DNA of 64,000 nt from Hydra vulgaris (GCF_038396675.1 NC_088923.1:1344001-1408000), one strand, 5' to 3'. Positions 34,901 through 47,533 are shown, numbered from the stretch's first letter. The notes: generated by a model not told the origin, from the sequence alone. Program-made: numbers and translations.

Positions 34901-37012
34901 TTAGTTGACAACAATAAAGAGAGGAAATAAGTTTAAAAGGTTTTTTTTTTTTTTTTTATAAAGCAACTAAAATGTTTTTTAAAATTTTGTTGTTGACTTT
35001 AAAGTAAAACAGTAGATTTTTATAATTTTATACAATAAGCCAAGGAACTTAGGTCCTACTTAAAATTATATCGTCAATAATAAAGAGAAGAAATTTAAAA
35101 TTCCCATTAAGACTTCTTTTAATTATTTTACATCAAGTTAGTTTAATTAAAATTTATTTTCTTTAGTTGATCAAGAGAGAGCTAATAAAGGTATTAGTTA
35201 TATTAGTTTAGTGAATTTATTTTTAAAAAGTTAAGTAGATATTTTAACGTCTATAAATTTAGGTGGTTTTATTGTTTAGACACAGAATTAAAGACTGAAA
35301 TAAGTCAGTGTTTTTGCTATTACATAATTGTTAAAAGGAATTTGTTTATTTGTACTATAAATGCAATTTTAGAACTTCAAGTACTTAAGCTTTACTTTCT
35401 TTTTTCCTTTAGGAGAGTTGGAAAAAAAACTAGTATAAATTATATGATTAGTATAGTTAAATAAATAAAGCATTTATATCTGTACCTCAAAAGTCCAAGT
35501 CAGTTGTCACATTTTAGAAATTGTCCAGAAGAGAGTAAATAGTAAAATAATTAGTCTTCATTGGCTTATTCTTGATGGTTAAATATATGTTATTTTTTTT
35601 GTGTTTTATATCATTTGTCTTGAGGCACATGAAGTATAATTTGAAAAAAATAAAAAGTTAAATAAAAAATGTAAAAAGACATTTCTGGACTACAGACGTT
35701 TTTCCTTTGAAGATTGTGGGGACACAAGACCCTTTATATTGACCAAACTTTGTTTCACATTGTTAAAAACAGTCTTTATACCTATGTAAACTAACTTTTT
35801 TGTTGCTGCTTTTTCTTCAGTAAATTTTTTTTATTTTTTAATTTTATAATTTTTTTTTTTTTTTTTTAATTTTTTTTTATAATATGTTGTTGTATATTTG
35901 GTTTGTTTTTGTCTTTTTTAATTAAAATTTTATTTGGTTTTTACCAATTAAGCTTAAATATAGTTAAATTGATTCATTTATCATCATTATATGATGCTAC
36001 ATTCTATTTGTTAAAAATAATTAATTGGTAGTTTAATATATTGAAAACACTGCTTTTAAAATTTTCTATAAGCCAAGACTATTTAGCTATATAAATGCAA
36101 TTTATTTATACCTCTATTTGATTTTTTATCTTTAATGTTTTTAGTTTGGCTCCTTGAAGCATTTGTTATTTTGCTTCTTAATTAAAATATATTAAATCTA
36201 TTGTTATGTCTTTTAAATTAAACTAAAGTTTACTAAAAACCAACGTGAAATAACATCATTAAACAACAACAAGCTGCATCATGACAGCAGTTTAAGTATG
36301 ACAACAGACTACCAAAAAGCAGGTAAATTGTTTTCCAGTTGTTTTTTTGTTTTCTTTTGTTTTTCTTTTATGTCTACTTATCTGTTACAGTTTTATTTTA
36401 GGTTTGTCATAAGACGCATTAATGCAAATTAAAAGATCAAAGTTTACATATGTTTTACAATTTGTTATACACATGTTAGATTGTAAACTGACTTATTTTT
36501 GTTTGAAACGCATTTGTACTCAATTGCTTAGTTATTTATAATGAATTTATTTACTTGTGTTCATTTAACGTTTTAAAGACAATTTCCTTTTTTAAAGAAA
36601 CATGTATCAAGGGGATACCAAAAAACTAATAACTCATGAATAATTTACGTTCACTTTATAATAATCTTATTAAATAAAGTTCATGTTATAAAAAAGATAA
36701 CAAGAATTTAGCTTTACTTTTTTGTCAATTTAAAGCATGATGAAGTGTTATTATTTTGTGTCAGTAACTGTGTTGTGTCGTATTGTGTTGAACTTAGTAC
36801 TGTCTAGGAAAATGTTTCTGCCAAACACTGATATGATCTATGTCAGTTGTAAATTACTCAAATAACGTTAAATAATTGGTAAATTATTTACTTTAATTTT
36901 ACATATGGTTTAATTTTTTTAATTTGAAGGCGTTTTTCCTAAAGGGTATAAGTTAAAGTTTCGCATCTTTAAATTGCGGAAAACAGCCAAAATAAATTGA
37001 GTAACAGACCGA
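31966..37012 (+). other. Helitron 3' non-coding arm
   Basis: Five kb of AT-rich sequence without a credible reading frame. It contains regions similar to the 5' arm (32150-32830 and 35950-36150 versus 9940-10450), a loose series of related stretches at 34573, 34900, 35067 and 35163 (GACAACA then AAGAGAGGAAA-type), and a hammerhead-like core at 33927-33958. Nothing else was recognised. Confidence 0.5.
33927..33958 (+). ncRNA. Candidate hammerhead ribozyme core
   Basis: CTGATGA (33927-33933), C, then a 6-bp stem II (GATCTG 33935-33940 with CAGGTT 33949-33954, two G-U pairs) with loop TGCTAAAG, then GAAA (33955-33958) and TATGAC, where UAUGUC would give a one-pair helix III and a GUC cleavage site. 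Order and spacing fit the minimal hammerheads of Penelope-like elements. The A in place of U near the cleavage site suggests loss of activity. Confidence 0.45.
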
Positions 37013-37045
37013 CCGTAAGCTGTATTACGGGTTGCTTTCTGCTAG
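37013..37045 (+). terminator. Helitron 3' terminus: hairpin plus CTAG
   Basis: CCGTAA, a 6-nt loop GCTGTA, TTACGG, eleven spacer bases and CTAG. This is the canonical Helitron end where rolling-circle transfer stops. The next base is the target T. Confidence 0.85.
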
Positions 37046-38035
37046 TTTGTAAGTATTAATGGTTATAATTCTACTAATAAATAAGTTGAGTGCAGTGCTC
37101 CTCAAGGTTCTGTGTTGGTCCTTTTTTGTTCTTAATTTATATTAATTACGTAAACAACTCTATTTACCTCCATCAATTCATCTTTTTGCTGATGACACAA
37201 ACCTATTGCATATCAACAAGTTGTATAGTTCTCTATGCAAAAACATAAATTCGGATCTAAAAGGTATTTTTCACTGGTTAAATGCTAACTTAATATCTTT
37301 AAACGCAAAAAATTGAATTAATCTTTTTTTCATTTTCTAGAAAAAACACAATCAAAACAACAATTCTGAAATTAAAATTAAAATTAATAACAAACAGTTA
37401 TATCCTACCTAGGTTATTAAATATCTCGGTGTTTTAATTGACTGCAATCTCTCGTGGAAATTTCATTTTAATGAACTATGCAAGAAACTAATTCGAGCTA
37501 ACGGCGCACTTTCAATAATTCGCATTATATTGTTAAATTCAAACTAAAGAACATTTAGTGTACATTATTTTTATCACATCTTAGTTACTCTTGTCAAATT
37601 TGGGGTCAAAATGGCAACTATTACATCATTTTAATGTCCTCCAACGTCAATCCATAGGAATTATAAACTTCGCACCTTTTAAGTTAGAAACATCAGAATT
37701 TTTTAAAAAACTAAAAATTCCAACCTTTTCAGCGCTTGTAAAATTTGCTAATCTTCTTTTTGTTTTTGACTCTCTTAATAAAAATTTACCTTCTTTTATA
37801 ACAGACTTTTTTACAGAAGATAGAATAATACATACATACTCTACAAGAAACATATATAATGGAAAACATTCTGTTGTCTATCGGTGCATTTGTGAATAGA
37901 ACAAGAGTCTTGTATGCATAGTGAATGAGTTCAAAAAACTACAACTCCAAACACCTTTATCGACTTTTCTGAATTTAAAACAAAATCAGTTTATAAAAAT
38001 TCTGAGAACAATTTTATTCTAACTTATTAACATGA
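37046..38035 (+). pseudogene. CR1-like LINE, C-terminal RT half
   Basis: Begins with F-V-S-I-N-G codons in the frame of the LINE half ending at 8963, then SAPQGSVL (RT motif), HQFIFLLMTQT-region remnants of the FADDT motif, NISVF/SRGNFILMN remnants and the open C-terminus at 37591-37899 (QRQSIGIINFAPFKLETS, LVKFANLLFVFDSLNKNLP). Together the two halves span endonuclease end to RT C-terminus of one copy. Multiple stops. Confidence 0.8.
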
Positions 38036-38340
38036 TTTTCACTTATTATTCAAAATATATTCTTATTTTTTTTAATTTCGATTACTACAACTATTATTAT
38101 TAACTTCTTGTTGTTGTTTTTTAATATTATCATCATAGTAAAATTTTTTAATGTTTACTTTGTTTATGTATATTTTATGTGTGTATGCTTGTTATAAATC
38201 ATATTGTATTTAAAAACTGGTGTCATTCCTTTGATCAGAACTCTGTTTGAGCGACACTGTCCTTATCAAATAATTAGTTATTATTATTAAATACTTATAA
38301 CTAATTTACTCATTATTATATTATTTTATATTATTATCAT
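38036..38340 (+). other. LINE 3' tail region
   Basis: Non-coding, AT-rich, containing a TTATTATTA-type tail around 38275-38340 that may be the LINE 3' end. No other signal. Confidence 0.35.
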
Positions 38341-38590
<250 letters not shown>

Positions 38591-40165
38591 TATTTTATTT
38601 TATTTTTATATTAAGCAATTATTTATTTACTACATTAAAGTTATAAAAAGTTGTTGAGTGAAGCTTTTTCAAACACATTGTACTTATCTGATAATAAATC
38701 GTTCTTCAAAATTTACTATAAATATTTTAACAAACTTCTAAATAGTATATACAGACAAAAAGACGTTTATTTAAACTATATTTAATATTTATGATTTAAA
38801 AACTATATTAGAACAATTGATACAAGAAAAAAACTTAAAGTTAAGTTTCGCGCCATTTTTATTAGTTTTAACAACAAGGTGTTTGAGTGTTCATTTACAG
38901 TAAATCTGTACCTGAGAGCTAACTTGTCTTAACTCCCAAAACAAAATTTTTCAGTTGGAGCAGAAGAAAGATTTTTTCCACTTTTCTCTCATAACTTTTT
39001 AATAATCACTTTAGGAAATTAAAATTCATACACCAAATTAACATAATTTAGTCAGATTAAAATATCGACAAATTAAAGTTTAATCTGATTAAAATTTTTT
39101 GAAGAATAGACGAGGGAGATTACAGATATGTATATAGCTCATTTTACCCAAAAGTGGAGTTGGAACCAGTTCGCTCTCAGGTACAGAAAAGTTAGTGAAA
39201 TACAAGTTTTGTTATGTTGTAATATGTTAATGTTAAATTATCTATTGTAAAAATGATGTTATAATATATTTATGACTTACAAATTAAGGAAATACATACT
39301 TTTTATTTTTTAATAATTTTTCATACCGCAGAGACTGCAGTAATCTCTTTATATTCAAAAAGTGGAAATGTTTATTAACTGGAAAAAAATATATAATTTT
39401 AGAACTCGTTGAAATATTTTTTTTAGCTGATATATAAACTAAAAAAATACATTTAATTGCTACTTTTATAAGTCTTTAAATTTAAACAAAAAAATCAGAC
39501 TTTCTTTTTAGTATATTTTAGGTCCGTAGGTACAAAAATTATATTAGGGCCTAATTCTATTTGACCGACCCGGTAGTATTGCCTCCCCCTCCCCGCTATA
39601 GGGCTGTTCCCCAGGTTGCTACGGACTATTTTTAAAATATACAGAGTCAAAAGATTATCTTAAAAATAAATATACACTTTTAATTGAATCAAAAATTCTC
39701 TATTTTATTGAAATAAAAATCTGACATTTTTTAGATTTCTTTGAAAATAATATCAAGTTTTTTCATTTCTTCTAAATATAAAATACAAAATAGAAGTTTT
39801 GTAAAAATAAAAAATTATTGTAATTTAATATTATTTAAAAAAAGACAATTAACTTATACAAAAATGTTGTGAGGGGTTTGTTGCCATTTTTGCTGTGTTT
39901 TGAGTCACTGTGCGTCGACTTGTCTATCCATTGTCATGAACTTAATTAACCCCCATCTTAAATTAACTCACGTTGCGTAAAAAATTACTCGGGGAGTGAA
40001 TATATTTCAAAATAGAATAATACCCCATGAAATAAATTTACCCCTGTTGGTGAAACAAATTCACTATCCATAATATTTCCAATATCCTTGGAACAACAAG
40101 CTAAACGAATTACGAAAAAAGTTTTTCAACTTAATGTTTTCCTGTTTGTTTTTAAATCTATATTA
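38591..40165. other. Non-coding stretch
   Basis: No supported gene. A short GC-richer segment at 39570-39630 (CCTCCCCCTCCCCGC) stands out but has no recognised function. Confidence 0.5.
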
Positions 40166-40168
40166 TAA

Positions 40169-40490
<322 letters not shown>

Positions 40491-40667
40491 ACGAATTCTC
40501 TCAATACTAAACAATTTATTTGAAATTTTTGCCGGATTATAGACACCGACATCATCAGCATATAATTTAATATAATTACAAACCAATAATAAATTCAAAA
40601 CGTAATTGAAAGGTGAAAATACAATGAATAAAAACAAGAGAACTTTGAGACCATTTATTTTGTTCAA
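40491..40667 (-). pseudogene. PLE 3' tail with hammerhead-like core
   Basis: On the minus strand CTGATGA (40558-40552) is followed by stem II GTCGG/CCGGC (40550-40546 and 40535-40531) and AAAA where GAAA is expected, then a segment like the pLTR end. Such cores mark PLE terminal repeats. The coding part of the element is absent. The core carries a G-to-A change that should inactivate it. Confidence 0.45.
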
Positions 40668-41335
40668 AAAATTTTAACTGACGCCATTTAATAAAAACTA
40701 TTTTTAAAATCATATTTTTGTTATACGATAATTATATTTGTTAAATTTGATTAAAACGGCTGCGTATAAACTTTTTGTTTTAAATATATTTTGATGTAAT
40801 TATATATTTACTTTAATGTAATTATATATTTACATGATATATGTCTGATTTTATTATGCTAAATTCTAGGACTTTACTCGATTTCTTTTTATTGGTTTAT
40901 TGATATAATCAACAGTTTTGTATTTATGTCATGATTTTAACGAAGAAAAAAACTATAGAACGAAGAAATAAACAATAAGAAATAATGAAGAAAAAAAGAT
41001 ATAGCATATACGCTTAAGCAAAGATATAAAAAAAATATATATAACATATATTTCGATGGAATATATAATAACTTCAAAGTTTTAAATAATTATAAATAGT
41101 TATTCAAAACTGCTCTTTACTATAAACTACATTTAATTATTATGCTAAAATCACTTTCGTATTTCTTATTTTCTAGTTTATTCTTGTTCTTATTATTCAT
41201 GATAAAACGATAAGAAATAACAAAGAAATAAACTATATTAATTGAAAAGTGTATAGTTGTTTATTTAGCCCAATGATAATGATGGGATTGGCTTTGTGGC
41301 TTTTGTAACGATCGGACGTGTTTTTGCAACGTGGT
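40668..41335. other. Non-coding stretch
   Basis: AT-rich. Loosely repeated ACGAAGAAAAAAA/GAAATAA-type segments. No gene seen. Confidence 0.4.
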
Positions 41336-41385
41336 AAAAAAAAAAAAAAAAAAAAAAAAAATTAAATTAAATTAAATTAAAAAAT
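41336..41385. repeat. Poly(A) and (TTAAA)n tract
   Basis: About 24 A residues followed by four ATTAA units. Possibly a retroposon tail. Confidence 0.6.
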
Positions 41386-41424
41386 GATAATAATATAAAA
41401 AAATAAAACAACAAATCTACAAAA

Positions 41425-42070
41425 ATGACAGTTACATTAGTGGAAATTAAAAGAATGATAAAGGATATGTTTGAGGAGTTTGAGAACAAAATTGAAGCAA
41501 TACTGAAAAAACAAGAAAAAAATTTTGCAAATACAATCAACGCTAATCTAAAAATAACAAATCAGCGTCTTGATAAAGTGGAAATGATGTCGAACGACAA
41601 TGTTAATATTATTAAAGCTATATCAAAAGATGTGGAAGAATTAAAAAACGAGTTTAAATTATCATGAAGAACTTGTTGAGAAGAAGATAAAAACCGCCGT
41701 TAACACAGTGGAAAAAAATAAAAATTATAATGAAACAAAAAACAATAAAAGTGAATTTACATATGTAAAAAAGAAATTAAGAGAAATGGAGGACAGGTCC
41801 AGAAGAAACAACCTAAGGGTGGACGGTATCAAAGAGGAAGATAATGAAACCTGGTGCGATAGTGAAGCGAAGGTTCTTAAATTGTTTGATGAGCAACTTG
41901 GCTTAAAAAGTATAAAAATTGAGCGTGCACATCGCACTGGACTGAGAAACAATAAAAAACCTAGAACTATTGTCTTAAAGTTATTAGACTTTAAGGATAA
42001 AATTGCTATCTTAAAAAAGTCATCAACATTAAAAGGAAATTTAGCGAAAGTTGTAGGTTTGACTTACTAG
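41425..42070 (+). pseudogene. LINE ORF1 protein (coiled coil plus RRM-like)
   Basis: The first frame (41425-41667) is a helical coiled coil rich in Lys/Glu/Asn. A stop and shift precede 41708-42070, which reads EDRSRRNNLRVDGIKEE and IERAHRTGLRNNKKPRTIV. This is the L1-type ORF1 pattern of coiled coil plus RNA-binding domain, where RRNNL and ERAHR are hallmark motifs. ORF1p binds LINE RNA as a trimer. One break; ORF2 follows. Confidence 0.75.
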
Positions 42071-42925
42071 AATATGACGCAATTCACTTACAAAGAAAGT
42101 CTAAAAAAAGAGGTGGTGGTGTTGTTATTTACGTCAAAAATAGCTTGCGGTTTAAAATGCGAAAAGACATGTGCATATCTGAATGCAACAGCAAATTTGT
42201 TTCGATTGAAATAGTTAATGATAAAACCAAAAATATTTTAGTAACCTGTTGTTACAAACCGCCAAATGCGTCCACAGAAAATATCTCAAATCATCTCCAG
42301 AATATTATTCAAAAAGTTTCTCTAGAAAAAAAAAACTGTTTGTATTAGGTGACTTTAATATTAACGCCCTAAATTATGACAATGATATAGAAAGTCAAAA
42401 CTTTTACAATGATTTATTTCCATATGGTGCGATCCCTTAAACAAACCAACAAGAATAACAAGAAATTCAGCAACATTAATAGACAATATATTAACTAACT
42501 TTTTATTTGAAAACTCGTTAAAAAAAGGAATAATTAAAACACCAACTTCAGATCACATGCCAATTTTCATATCCGCTAATACGTCAAATAAACAAAAACA
42601 AAAACAAAATAAAGTCACATTTACTAAACGCCTCCTTTCATTAAACAATCAATTAGCGTTTCAAAATGAACTAGGCAATATAGACTGGTCTCCATTAGAA
42701 TCACTCAATGATGCTAATTCCATGTTTAATAATTTCCATCTTAATTTTTCAAACTTGTATGAAAAACACTTCCCAGAGACAGAAGTAAAAATAAAAGTTA
42801 AAACCTTAAATTCGCCATGGTTTAGTAAAGGCTTAAAAAAAGCTTCGAAGCGAAAACATCGACTGTACGATAGATATCTAAAAAATAAGTGCATAAAGAC
42901 CAAGGCAGAATATAAAAGTTTTTTC
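42071..42925 (+). pseudogene. LINE ORF2 endonuclease, truncated
   Basis: Frames read KRGGGVVIYVKNSLRF, ILVTCCYKPPNAS, LYVLGDFNI-type sequence (LGDFNINALNYD), ITRNSATLIDNIL and TPTSDHMPIFI, the APE-type endonuclease of LINEs with its GDFN and SDH motifs. The frame then runs through NSPWFSKGLKKASK toward the RT but is cut at about 42925 by a Tc1-like fragment on the opposite strand. Reverse transcriptase is missing. Confidence 0.75.
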
Positions 42926-43317
42926 TTCTGGTTTTTTAGTGAAATCAGCGGTTTTTTTGCAGGGTGTCGAGAAAACAATCCGGCTTCAACAGCACGTCGT
43001 CTGATTGTTCGGTCCGATACAGGCAGCTCTAATTGCTTTTGTATCTCGACTGATGATAACCAGGGATCCATCTCGACGGATCTGACGATCATAGAATCCT
43101 CTCTAGAAGTGGTGGAACGCGGTCTTCCACTTTTGTTATCTGCTGCCAAATTCCCCGTAGAACGATATTTGGAACATAGTCTTGATACGGTCCATTTTTT
43201 CACGCGATATTTATCACAAATACTTTTTTGTGACATTCCACTTACGTAATCGCCAATAATTTTCTTTCTTAGTTCCTATCCAAGACTGTCGAAAGCCTTT
43301 TTTGTACTTGAAGTCAT
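42926..43317 (-). pseudogene. Tc1-like transposase, N-terminal part
   Basis: Starts MTSSTKKAFDSLG at 43317. An in-frame TAG follows, then KKIIGDYVSGMSQKSI, KWTVSRLCSKYRSTG, GRPRSTTSRED and RRRAVEAGLFSRHPAKKP. This is the paired-like DNA-binding domain of Tc1 transposases with the GRPR hook. The catalytic DDE half is missing because the element ends at 42926 in the LINE. Its upstream region has a heat-shock-type promoter. Confidence 0.75.
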
Positions 43318-43580
43318 AAAAAAAATAAAAATTAATAATCACGCTTCTCAAGGCTTACTGTGTTACATTTCCCTTGTGATGATACAATAATGCTCTGTGG
43401 AACACAACGTCTTAGTTGGATGTGGACTGTATTGTTGTAATGAAACACTTGTTGTATTTCACTTCTTGTATTGATGTTCTTTGATAAAACACTTTGACAA
43501 AACTCACTTCGATAAACTGTCTTGATAATACTGACTGATTGACTTCCATATACTGACTGAATTACATGTCGATTTACATG

Positions 43581-43735
43581 TCTCTTATATTGTAAAATGA
43601 ACCTGTGTGAACCTGTTCTGGAAGAATGCTTCTGAAGGTTTCTTGATATTTCTGGATGCTACTGAATGCTTTCAGATGCTTCTTCTGGAAACTTCTGGTA
43701 GCTTCTGCATGCTTCTGGAAACTTCTGAAAACTTC
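43581..43735 (-). promoter_or_regulatory. Heat-shock-element array with TATA box
   Basis: Perfect three-unit elements TTCTGGAAACTTC lie at 43683-43695 and 43713-43725. A TTCTGGAA pair is at 43616-43623, with more TTC units between. A TATAAGA-type box on the minus strand (about 43593-43583) lies between them and the transposase start at 43317. This is the arrangement of heat-shock gene promoters, where HSF trimers bind alternating nGAAn units. Confidence 0.55.
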
Positions 43736-44060
43736 TGGATACTTGCTTTAATTATTAAAAAACTTCCGTGACGTTGACACGGACCAGACTTAGGAAAATA
43801 AAAAAGACCAAAAAAGCTGCACTTGTTTTGTCCGCTGCAAAATGGCACTTGTCAACGAAATTCTGCCTGTGTGCTGTCACATGTCAGCTGATTGCTCATG
43901 TCATGGCATGCTATGACTCCAGACTCCTGAACTGTTTGCTGTGGTAGTATAGTTCGTTTCGTTTTTAAGACATGTAAAATTAGGAACACTTTCTAGCATT
44001 GTTCGATGTTGCTTGCAAATGTTTTGTCCAATACTGTATATAATATATAATGTATACAGG
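43736..44060. other. Upstream part of the Tc1-like fragment or flanking DNA
   Basis: GC-richer than its surroundings, with ACATGTCAGCTGATTGC-type short palindromes. No gene and no clear terminal inverted repeat. Confidence 0.35.
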
Positions 44061-44065
44061 GCTCT

Positions 44066-44440
<375 letters not shown>

Positions 44441-44757
44441 ATGATGATATACCTATGTTGGAAAAATGAAGAAAGAGACAGTAAGTGGGTTGACATTCCT
44501 TAGTAAGTGACCGAAAAAAGCATGTTGGAAAATTGGAGTAAGAGACCGCTCGCCCGTCATTTTTTTTTATATAGATGCTCCCCTCAGTTTTTTTATTTGG
44601 ATGCTCGGTAAATAAAAAATAAGTTTAGGTGAAAAAAATTAATTACAAAATCACTGTTACAATAAAAAGTAATAATCTTTTGTCTTGTCTAAAAATAGGG
44701 TAGTTCTTTTTCACGAAATTTTCAAAAGTCAAGTTTGAGTTAAATCGTTTACCAATG
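44441..44757. other. Left margin of the virus-like island
   Basis: Transition from repeats to compact coding DNA. A minus-strand frame (44643-44846) includes LTFENFVKKNYPIF, resembling MSINEYVKREFPI in the next gene. It overlaps the hairpins at 44758-44883, so it may be a remnant. Confidence 0.3.
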
Positions 44758-44883
44758 CCGATATAATGACAATAAATATTTTTCGTCATTATATCGTCAT
44801 TATTGGAATATGCTGAAAAGTATAACAAAACATTCATAGGTTTCATCTATGAATGTTTTGTTATACTTTTCAGCATATTCCAA
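44758..44883. repeat. Two perfect hairpins at the island margin
   Basis: The first has arms CGATATAATGAC (about 44759-44770) and its complement (to about 44797). The second has 37-bp perfect arms, 44803-44839 and 44847-44883, with a 7-nt loop (GTTTCAT). A third, 45444-45459 with 45462-45477, follows 560 bp later. Such clusters can mark telomere-like ends, origins or fold-back rearrangements. Confidence 0.8.
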
Positions 44884-45007
44884 GATAAATTGTACTTCTT
44901 CACACTACAATACGATGGTGGTGTTTTTAACTAGACATTCACAATTTTCACGCATTGTATTAGTTAGCTAAAAAAATTAAGTATTACAATTTTTAATAGG
45001 ATAAATA

Positions 45008-45228
45008 TTACAATTTTTTAATAGGAAATTCTCTTTTTACATATTCATTAATTGACATATTTGGAGGTAGTTTTTTAATAATATAGTTAGGTTCTTCTTT
45101 TAAGTGTTCATTTAAACAGGTTACAAAATCTAGTCTTTTTATCCCTCTTTTTTTTGCGATTTCGTTTTTTTAGTAGGTAGTAGAATTTCGAAGCTGGTTT
45201 CATTGATGCATTCCAAAATTTCATCCAT
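45008..45228 (-). pseudogene. Small island gene of unknown function
   Basis: Starts MDEILECINETSFEILLP behind the ACTAATAAAAAA leader. A poly-A frameshift near 45155 leads to IKRLDFVTCLNEHLKEE and ends KREFPIKKL. No family recognised. Confidence 0.4.
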
Positions 45229-45443
45229 TTTTTTATTAGTTAATTTATTATTTTTTTAAAAAAATGATATTGTAAAAGAATAAAAAATAATGTAAAGAAG
45301 TAAAAAAAATATAAAGTTATTAAAAATGGAATAAAAAAAAGAGACAAAAAATGGAATAAAAATGTATATTCTAATAACAAAAAATAAAAAAAAGTTATTT
45401 TTTTTGTAATTGACAAGTTTGGCATGAGCCGCATTTTTTAACG

Positions 45444-45477
45444 CAGAAATAACGTTGATTGATCAACGTTATTTCTG
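45444..45477. repeat. 16-bp perfect palindrome
   Basis: CAGAAATAACGTTGAT, a TG spacer, and the exact complement. Confidence 0.8.
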
Positions 45478-45932
45478 TTTCAGGCTTTCTCGAATGTTTC
45501 AGGCTTTCTTTGTTAAGTTTAAAAAAATAGGGATACATTGCTGTAAAAAAGAAAAAAAATGGGATTGATCAATAAAAAATTTGTTTTTAAAAAATAAAAA
45601 GAAATTGAATATACCTTTCATTGTGTTTCTTAGTTTTTTGTTTGACCTTTTATTTTTTGCATATCCACTTTTATTCATTATTTATTAGTTTTTCTAGCTA
45701 TAAATATAAAATAATATCGTTTACATGTATAAATGTTTGTTTCATAACAAAATGATATTGATTTATAGTCCAATCTACATATTTTTTTAATAAAATGTAA
45801 AATTCTTCATATTGAGTGTTGGTTAAAAATTTATAATGATAATGTGAATTAAATATTTCATTTTTTTTTAAAGATATAAAAAAATATGTTGTGTCGAATA
45901 AGATCTAAATTAGATGAAAAATGACATAAAAA

Positions 45933-46213
45933 TCAAGCATTATATCTTGGTAAATAAAACGGTTCTTTATAAATAATAAATTCTTCATGGTAATAACGTA
46001 TAGGTATTGCAGTTGCAAGTTTTTCTGTAAATAATTTATTTTCTTTTTTGATTTTGCGAAATCCCAATTGTCTTTTACATAAATCTTTTAACATGAGGAT
46101 TTTTTCGTGTTTAGATGCTAATCTTGTATGTGAACAAAACCATACCAATTTTTCATATTGAAAATCGTATTCTTTGAAACTTTTTCTTTCTAGTTTTTTA
46201 TCTTTTTTGCTTC
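45933..46213 (-). pseudogene. Member A of the WFC/LCKR paralogous family
   Basis: Reads LVWFCSHTRLASKHEK, MLKDLCKRQLGFRKIKKE and YHEEFIIYKEPFYLP, stopping at 45933. Homologous to 46733-47461 (LIWFCPRERH, LKDLCKRTLAHQRI). The expected ATG behind the ACTAATAAAAA leader near 46222 is lost. Function unknown; Tyr/His/Phe-rich. Confidence 0.45.
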
Positions 46214-46269
46214 AATTTTTATTAGTTTTCTAGCTATAAATATAAATTAACATCGTTTATATGTATAAA

Positions 46270-46708
46270 ATTATTTTCAGTAATAAAATAATATTGATTT
46301 ACAGCCCATTAAACATATTTTATTATAGAATCTTAAAAAAAGTTTTTTATCTTTAATATAAGGATTTTAATAGTGCAATCTAAACATTTGGTACAAATAA
46401 AATATAATTTTTCTTTGTGTCCAAAATAATATAGTGTGATTATAAAAAAAATTAAATTCATCAGAACTAGCAAAAAAAAAATCATCAGAACCATTTTCAA
46501 AATAATGACGATATAAAAATCCAAGATGATCTTTTAATAATTCAAACTCGTTTGAAATTCTTCGAAGAGCTAATTTTCTTTTACATAATTCTTTTATCGA
46601 TTTTATGTTTAGATTAAGTTATTTTTTTTTTCCTTCATTAACCAATTGACAATGTGGAGAATGCCCCTCGTATACATAAAAGTCTTTGTTTCTTTTGTGA
46701 TTTTGCAT
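46270..46708 (-). pseudogene. Member B of the WFC/LCKR family
   Basis: Starts MQNHKRNKDFYVYEGHSPHC at 46708 behind a T run, CAG and ACAACTAATAAA. After a stop it continues IKELCKRKLALRRISNEFE and ends near 46270. Same core (LCKR-x-LA-x-RRI) as its neighbours. Confidence 0.45.
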
Positions 46709-46732
46709 TTTATTAGTTGTCTGAAAAAATAT

Positions 46733-47461
46733 TTAAAAATATTGTTTTACAATATTAACATGAATAAAACAATTGTTCATAATATAATAATATTGATCTT
46801 TAGCCCAATTTATATATTCTAATATTAAATGATATAGCTCTTTCATTAAACGTGTTTCCAATTGTTTTTTCGGACCTGCCAAATACGAAATTTCTGTAAA
46901 AAGTAAATGAAAAAGTATGTGTAGGTAACGTCTTTGAAGATGAAAAAATAATAAATGTTTTTTATTTTCTAAAATGTCTTCATTAAAAATGTTTTTTTGA
47001 TAAGTATAAAATAATAATCTAATAAAAACTCCATTAGTCCATGTTGTGTTTTGCATTTTGGTTCTATCAAACATAGAGATGATTTTGTTTTGTAATTGTT
47101 CAAATTCATAAATGATTCTTTGATGAGCCAAGGTTCTTTTGCATAAATCTTTTAAGGTTAATTTAGATTGATTTTCATTGGTAAATTTGTTCATGTTATC
47201 TAATTTATAATCGTCATAATGAAATAGATAATAAGAAAAATGTCGTTCGCGAGGACAAAACCAAATTAGTGTTTCGTGTTCAAACTTTTTTATGTGAGCA
47301 TAAATGTTTTCCAAATATCTGAAACGACTTTTATTTACGTTGCTAATATTTTTGATTGTTTTTTATCGTTTCTTCTCTTTGGAACGTTTATGTAGAAAGT
47401 GGTGTAATGATAAAAATTCTGAATCAATTATTCTACCAATATTATCCCAGTTGCTTCCCAT
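46733..47461 (-). pseudogene. Member C of the WFC/LCKR family
   Basis: ATG at 47461 is behind a T run, AG, ATTACTAATTAAAA. MGSNWDNIGRIIDSEFLSL is followed by one TAA; the same frame then stays open to 46733 with ETLIWFCPRERHFSYYLF, LTLKDLCKRTLAHQRIIYE, a long helical region (RRYLHILFHLLFTEI) and YINWAKDQYYYIMN. This is the best preserved member, about 240 residues. No known family; the mostly helical pattern could be an all-alpha fold. Confidence 0.5.
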
Positions 47462-47533
47462 GACAAATTTTTTTAATTAGTAATCTAAAAAAATACAAAT
47501 ATAAAAAATAACAAAATACAAAATCACAAAATA

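Noticed and set aside
39570..39630. GC-rich segment as a promoter or CpG island
   Set aside because: Too short and no gene nearby.
42557..43249. A 230-residue plus-strand protein
   Set aside because: It is a fusion of LINE endonuclease sequence with the antisense of a Tc1 transposase across an insertion junction.
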